Shown: positions 5,710 through 8,873 of the stretch, in pieces
How positions within the stretch are numbered: the first letter of the stretch is position 1
How the letters are laid out: each line of letters opens with the position of its first letter
NCBI GenBank assembly: GCA_964635265.1
Contig: CAZWNV010000124.1
Location: forward strand, 1 to 8,873
DNA: 8,873 nt
Source: M55B175 sp964635265
GTDB lineage: Bacteria > Desulfobacterota > Desulfobacteria > Desulfobacterales > Desulfosalsimonadaceae
Reading direction: 5' to 3'
The notes under the pieces: generated by a model
The model's database searches: none
Seen by the model: the letters and a program-made list of their open reading frames with translations, nothing else
Told to the model about the DNA's origin: nothing
Translations under genes and position numbers: made by a program

Positions 5710-6869
5710 TCTGGGATACCTTTTTTTTTCTTCTGACTGTTCGGGATAACTTTGATGGTGATGCCGGCCCCAAGCACCAGGGCGGCAGCACAGTAAAAAC
5801 CGGCCGCCAGGCTGATGGTTTCCACCACAAGACCGGTCAGAAGGGGACTGAGCAGGGTGGCCAGCGTGATCACGAAAAAGCGGATGCCCATGGCCAACCC
5901 GGAGGTTTCCCCGGCTCTGTCTGAGATCATGACCATGGACAAGGGCTGGGAAATCCCGAAGCCGGCCCCGAACAAAAACATCATGCCGCCCGAGAGCCAA
6001 ACCGTTGAGATCCGGGGCAGCGCGGCCGTAGCTGCAAATATAAGGGTCAGGGCCAGGCCGAACAGCAGCGCCCGCGATACCATTCCCATCATTCGACCGA
6101 TCCCGATGCGCACCAGTGTCATCGACAGGGCAAATGCGGAAAGCAGAAGCCCGATGGCGCTCTCGTTGAGTCCCTGAGCCTTGAACAAGACGGGTACGAA
6201 CGAGCTCCTCAGATTGCTTGCAAATACAGCCACGAAGGTTAACAGGAGCACGGCGCACATTTGCCGGTCAGCGGCCAGGGCGGCCAGGGTCTTTCCGGTA
6301 GAGGCCCCGGTTCTCTTGCGGTCTCCTTCCTTCTTATGCCGGATGCTTGTCGGCAGCCCTGCTATGGAAAATCCCAACAGAGAAAAGCCTACCGCAAGGC
6401 TGAAAACAGATGAAAATGAGGTGCGGGAGAGAAAAAAACCGCCGAGCAGGGGGCCTATCGTCTGGCCCGCGGCGGCTGCCAGGGACAGGAAGCCAAACCC
6501 CCGCTCCCGCACCCTTTTATCGGTGTGCTCACTGACCCAGGTCTGACTGGAGACAATCATCAGCAGAAAGCCGAGGCCGCCGAAAACCTGCGCCGTAATG
6601 AGCATCCAGATGTTTGATGCCAGCACAAGCAGGACACTGTAGAGGAGATTGCATGCAGCGCTGACCAATAGCAGGCTTCTGGCGCTTAACCGATCGCTCA
6701 GTTCCCCCATCGGCAGGGCCGCTGCCAGCGATAGCAGACTGAAACCGCTCACGGCTGCCCCGATCATTACTCCGGAATAGCCCATACTCTGGGCAAAGAG
6801 GGGGATCAGGGGAAAGACCATGCCATGGCGCAGGAAATGGATCAAATAAACGAAGGCGATAAGGTGCAT
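5706..6869 (-). CDS. Major facilitator superfamily permease (12 membrane helices)
   Basis: This 387-residue protein has twelve hydrophobic segments in two groups of six, split by a charged loop (RHKKEGDRKRTG region, about 180-195) on the expected cytoplasmic side. The loop after helix 2 reads GELSDRLSARSLLL, a form of MFS motif A (G-x3-D-R-x-G-R) in which the second Gly is Ser. Length and layout suit a drug or metabolite proton antiporter of the MFS-1 type; the substrate cannot be told. Two starts are possible: TTG at 6881, four codons earlier, and ATG at 6869. Neither has a well-spaced ribosome site, and I chose the ATG. The C-terminus is lysine-rich (SQKKKKGIPE), encoded by a nine-A run, and its stop overlaps the ATG of the EamA gene. 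Two different permease families in one coupled unit may share a substrate or regulator, which is inference. Confidence 0.9.
   Translation of the reverse strand: MHLIAFVYLIHFLRHGMVFPLIPLFAQSMGYSGVMIGAAVSGFSLLSLAAALPMGELSDRLSARSLLLVSAACNLLYSVLLVLASNIWMLITAQVFGGLGFLLMIVSSQTWVSEHTDKRVRERGFGFLSLAAAAGQTIGPLLGGFFLSRTSFSSVFSLAVGFSLLGFSIAGLPTSIRHKKEGDRKRTGASTGKTLAALAADRQMCAVLLLTFVAVFASNLRSSFVPVLFKAQGLNESAIGLLLSAFALSMTLVRIGIGRMMGMVSRALLFGLALTLIFAATAALPRISTVWLSGGMMFLFGAGFGISQPLSMVMISDRAGETSGLAMGIRFFVITLATLLSPLLTGLVVETISLAAGFYCAAALVLGAGITIKVIPNSQKKKKGIPE
5721..5729 (-). other. A9 homopolymer (slippery tract) at the MFS/EamA junction
   Basis: On the minus strand the last MFS codons read AAG AAA AAA AAA GGT and contain nine consecutive A. 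The tract provides the A AAA AAA heptamer known to promote -1 ribosomal slippage, and such runs also cause transcriptional slippage. A -1 shift would read AGG TAT CCC AGA ATG and continue into EamA without a stop. The tract also provides the AAGG likely used as EamA's ribosome site, which is a simpler explanation. Confidence 0.5.
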
Positions 6870-6944
6870 AGCGTTCGGCAAATCCCGAAAACAGTTTCAC
6901 GCTGCGGGGGCCCTGGTGGCATTTTGCACGACCCGGCCGGCTCG

Positions 6945-6950
6945 GTTATA
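6945..6950 (-). promoter_or_regulatory. Candidate -10 box for the MFS/EamA operon
   Basis: The minus strand reads TATAAC (5 of 6), with AAAACA (3 of 6) 17 bases upstream at 6968-6973. It directly abuts the -35 box of the opposite-facing promoter at 6951, so the two promoters would overlap and probably exclude each other. It implies a leader of about 70 bases. Confidence 0.3.
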
Positions 6951-6979
6951 TTGAAATGAAATGATGGTGTTTTTATTAT
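6951..6979 (+). promoter_or_regulatory. Sigma-70 promoter for the M14 peptidase-like gene
   Basis: TTGAAA (6951-6956) and TATTAT (6974-6979) each match consensus at 5 of 6 positions and are separated by the ideal 17 bases. Transcription would begin near 6985-6987, leaving a leader of about 77 bases before the ATG at 7064. This is the best promoter in the window. Confidence 0.6.
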
Positions 6980-6984
6980 CTGGT

Positions 6985-7035
6985 GCCCCGACTTTGGGAA
7001 TAATCTTGTAATATAGCAGTACAGGGGCTTTTTTT
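6985..7035 (+). terminator. Terminator-like element in the leader of the M14 gene (possible attenuator)
   Basis: GCCCC (6985-6989) can pair with GGGGC (7024-7028), which is followed at once by seven T (7029-7035). The intervening 34 bases can form an overlapping, mutually exclusive hairpin: CTTGTA (7005-7010) with TACAGG (7020-7025), one pair being G-U. The element lies between a good promoter and the ribosome site of the gene it precedes, the layout of a transcription attenuator. The long loop and five-pair stem make the terminator weak, and no known riboswitch is recognised. Confidence 0.35.
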
Positions 7036-7063
7036 ACATCATAAAAAATTGGAGGAAGCGATC

Positions 7064-8368
7064 ATGCCGGTGTTTGATTATATGCCGATGGGCGAGGAGG
7101 GGCTGGGGGAGGTTTATTCCCGGGTGGAGGAAATTGTCGCAGAAAATCCTGATATAGCTGATAAAATTATACTTGGCCGCTCGGAAAACGAGGGCTGGGA
7201 GATACCGGCAGTTGTCGTTACCAACAAGGCTGTTGCGCCTGAACAGAAACAAACGGCCATTGTGACTTTGGGCCGGCACGGCCAGGAAAGGGGAACCCGC
7301 GTGGTCGGCCCGGAAATCCTGGGGTATCTGGCAGGCCCGGATGCCGCCAGAACCCGGGACAGGCAGACCGTTATCGTAGTGCCCGTCGTAAACCCGGAAG
7401 GTATGGTCAACGACAAGTTCCATTCCAGCATGTACGGCATCACGGAACTGGAAAAGCGTATTTTCGGCAAACTCTGCGCAATGTACCCGCCGGATATGAT
7501 GATCGATTTTCACAGTCTCGGCAGATCGGAAGGACCGAAATATGACCGTGGTGACATGGAGGTCATACTTCCGGCCAACAGCACCAAGTGGGCCATGGAT
7601 GAACAGGTGCATCAGCATGTCGCCAATAAAATGCTGGAGGCGGCAGAGGCGCACGGGTGGCCCTATGAAATCCACACACTGGAGGATCTGAGCTTCTACT
7701 ATTTCGGCGAGCCGAAAGGGAGGCTGCCGCACCGGTATCTGCAGGAAAAGGTTTTTCTGCTCCATATCCAGGATCCCTACGAGCACTATGATTTCTCCCC
7801 GGATCGGACAGGGTACACGAATTACACCTGCGGTCCGGCATACCTGCAGTGGCATACGCTGGTCTTTGGCATGGAAACCAACCATTGGGCCATAACCCCC
7901 GCGCAAGGCCTTGGCGAGAGCGGGATGGTTCCCTGCCGGGCCCTTCTGGAAATGGGAAATGAAAGGTTCCCCTGGGAAAAAGACGCTGGTTATCCCGTTA
8001 ACATTCTGTGCGGCGATTTTCGCATCTCCATCCGGCCGACAGGCGATACACCGGCGCAGAGACGGATTTCGCGGGAGACCCTATGGCAGGAGCGGTTCTA
8101 CTTTGATGTTCTCCGAAGAGAGGCGCCGGATCCGGAAACCACGCTGGCGGAGGTGCGCTACACGGGTCACAATCTGCCGCTGGAGTTTGCCGTTTGTCTG
8201 CGGATGCGGCAGAGCACAATCCGCGGTGTGATGATCGAAGACCGCGAAGCGGCATTCGAGCTCTTTACAGACGCCTGCTCCACGTTTGTATACATCCCGA
8301 TAACTCTGCATGATGCGGGATGCGCGACGATTCGGATCAGCCATGAGGCTTTTGCCGGGACCGGCTGA
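7064..8368 (+). CDS. M14-type zinc carboxypeptidase-like protein
   Basis: This 434-residue protein shows the metal site of the M14 carboxypeptidase/deacylase superfamily. His72 and Glu75 lie in GRHGQE, His150 in MIDFHSLG, and Glu271 in FGMETNHW is placed as the general base. NPEGMVND (110-117) resembles the NPDG substrate-binding region. The 75-residue gap from Glu75 to His150 is shorter than in carboxypeptidase A (Glu72 to His196) and closer to the AstE/aspartoacylase branch. A beta-rich tail of about 120 residues follows the catalytic part. There is no signal peptide, so it should act in the cytosol, perhaps trimming a peptide, cyclic amide or N-acyl amino acid; the substrate is unknown. 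The ATG at 7064 follows GGAGGA (7051-7056) at seven-base spacing, and an earlier in-frame TTG overlaps that site. A sigma-70 promoter and possible attenuator lie upstream, with a flavoprotein gene 89 bases downstream. Confidence 0.85.
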   Translation: MPVFDYMPMGEEGLGEVYSRVEEIVAENPDIADKIILGRSENEGWEIPAVVVTNKAVAPEQKQTAIVTLGRHGQERGTRVVGPEILGYLAGPDAARTRDRQTVIVVPVVNPEGMVNDKFHSSMYGITELEKRIFGKLCAMYPPDMMIDFHSLGRSEGPKYDRGDMEVILPANSTKWAMDEQVHQHVANKMLEAAEAHGWPYEIHTLEDLSFYYFGEPKGRLPHRYLQEKVFLLHIQDPYEHYDFSPDRTGYTNYTCGPAYLQWHTLVFGMETNHWAITPAQGLGESGMVPCRALLEMGNERFPWEKDAGYPVNILCGDFRISIRPTGDTPAQRRISRETLWQERFYFDVLRREAPDPETTLAEVRYTGHNLPLEFAVCLRMRQSTIRGVMIEDREAAFELFTDACSTFVYIPITLHDAGCATIRISHEAFAGTG

Positions 8369-8407
8369 ACGGCTTCGTTCCTATTTCCATAAACCCCGGT
8401 GCTGACG

Positions 8408-8425
8408 CAGGCAGCAAAGCGCCTG
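8408..8425 (+). other. RNA hairpin between the M14 and flavoprotein genes
   Basis: CAGGC-a-GC and GCGCCTG can form seven base pairs with one bulged A and an AAA loop. No U-tract follows, so it is not a standard intrinsic terminator. It could be an mRNA stabiliser or part of the flavoprotein leader; 19 bases separate it from the AGGAGG at 8445. Confidence 0.35.
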
Positions 8426-8457
8426 AACCCCTGAAGCAAAAAAAAGGAGGCGGCCCG

Positions 8458-8873
8458 ATGAAAGTGCTGGGCATTGAAGGCAGTCCAAGAAAGAACGGCA
8501 ACACGGAAAAACTGGTAAGAGCAGTGCTTGGCGGCGCTTCCGCCAAAGGGGCGGAAACCCCGTTTTATAAACTGGCGGAGATGAATTTCTCCGCCTGCAT
8601 GGGCTGCATAACGTGCCGGGAAGACGGGGTGTGCACCATCAATGATGAGATGCAGCATCTCTATAAGGATATCCAGGCGGCGGAAGCAATGGTCATTGGC
8701 TCGCCCATTTACATGTGGCAGGTATCGGCCCATACAAAAACCTTCATGGAGCGGCTGCTTCCCTTTATTGACCGGGATTTCCGCTCCCGTCTGAATTCGC
8801 AGAAGCGCGTAGTTTTTGCGTTTACCCAGGGCAACCCGGATGCTGAAGCGTTCCGGGAATACTTCGATTACCT
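8458..8873 (+). CDS. Iron-sulfur flavoprotein / NAD(P)H-dependent FMN reductase family (partial)
   Basis: The first 138 codons of a flavodoxin-fold protein are present, and the window ends inside the gene. GSPRKNGNT (8-16) is the FMN phosphate loop and GSPIYMW (81-87) the second flavin-contacting segment. Between them is a compact cysteine motif: Cys47, Cys50, Cys53 and Cys59, C-x2-C-x2-C-x5-C. It fits the CX2CX2CX4-7C pattern that holds a [4Fe-4S] cluster in archaeal and bacterial iron-sulfur flavoproteins (Isf). Such proteins pass electrons between ferredoxin-type donors and acceptors such as oxygen, peroxide or quinones, mainly in anaerobes. The ATG follows AGGAGG (8445-8450) at seven-base spacing, an excellent ribosome site. 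It is codirectional with the M14 gene and may share its transcript. The full family members are about 180-220 residues, so perhaps a third is missing. Confidence 0.88.
   Translation, partial: MKVLGIEGSPRKNGNTEKLVRAVLGGASAKGAETPFYKLAEMNFSACMGCITCREDGVCTINDEMQHLYKDIQAAEAMVIGSPIYMWQVSAHTKTFMERLLPFIDRDFRSRLNSQKRVVFAFTQGNPDAEAFREYFDY

Noticed and set aside
5710..6258. Upstream extension of the EamA frame to 485 codons
   Set aside because: The extension is the MFS gene read in another frame; the ATG at 5709 begins the conserved EamA repeat. Kept only as the basis for the frameshift idea.

Overview
The window looks like an ordinary stretch of a Gram-negative bacterial chromosome with moderately high GC. 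It holds eight complete protein genes and a ninth cut by the right edge. Two genes have clear Sec-type signal peptides, and the mix suggests an anaerobic or facultative member of the Desulfobacterota/Proteobacteria: a gamma-class carbonic anhydrase homologue, a flavoprotein of the iron-sulfur flavoprotein type, and a GabD-like dehydrogenase. That placement is inference from gene content and protein style; no marker gene fixes it. I see no rRNA, tRNA, CRISPR array, insertion sequence or prophage.

Layout from left to right. Positions 1-130 are non-coding. On the minus strand, 1178 to 131 hold a two-gene overlapping unit: an exported TrmO-like protein, then a gamma-carbonic-anhydrase-like hexapeptide-repeat protein that lacks one of the three usual metal histidines. 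A 287-base divergent intergenic region with several inverted repeats separates it from a plus-strand succinate-semialdehyde dehydrogenase (gabD-like, 1466-2926). Converging on that gene is a minus-strand pair, a phosphoribosyltransferase-domain protein (4640-3963) and a secreted beta-propeller-like protein of unknown function (3921-2947). Upstream of the pair, also on the minus strand, two transporter genes are coupled by an ATGA overlap: a 12-helix MFS permease (6869-5706) and a 10-helix EamA/DMT permease (5709-4801). A divergent promoter region (6870-7063) separates the MFS gene from a plus-strand M14-type zinc carboxypeptidase-like gene (7064-8368). The partial iron-sulfur flavoprotein gene follows (8458 to the edge).

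The genes do not form one recognisable pathway. The points most worth checking are: the TrmO-family protein placed outside the cytoplasm by a well-supported signal peptide; the carbonic anhydrase homologue with His-to-Asn and Gln-to-Glu changes at predicted active-site positions; an A9 run beside the MFS/EamA overlap, where a -1 shift would stay open into EamA; and a leader upstream of the M14 gene with a good sigma-70 promoter followed by a terminator-like GC arm and T7 tract. I did not find convincing evidence of a new multi-gene system.
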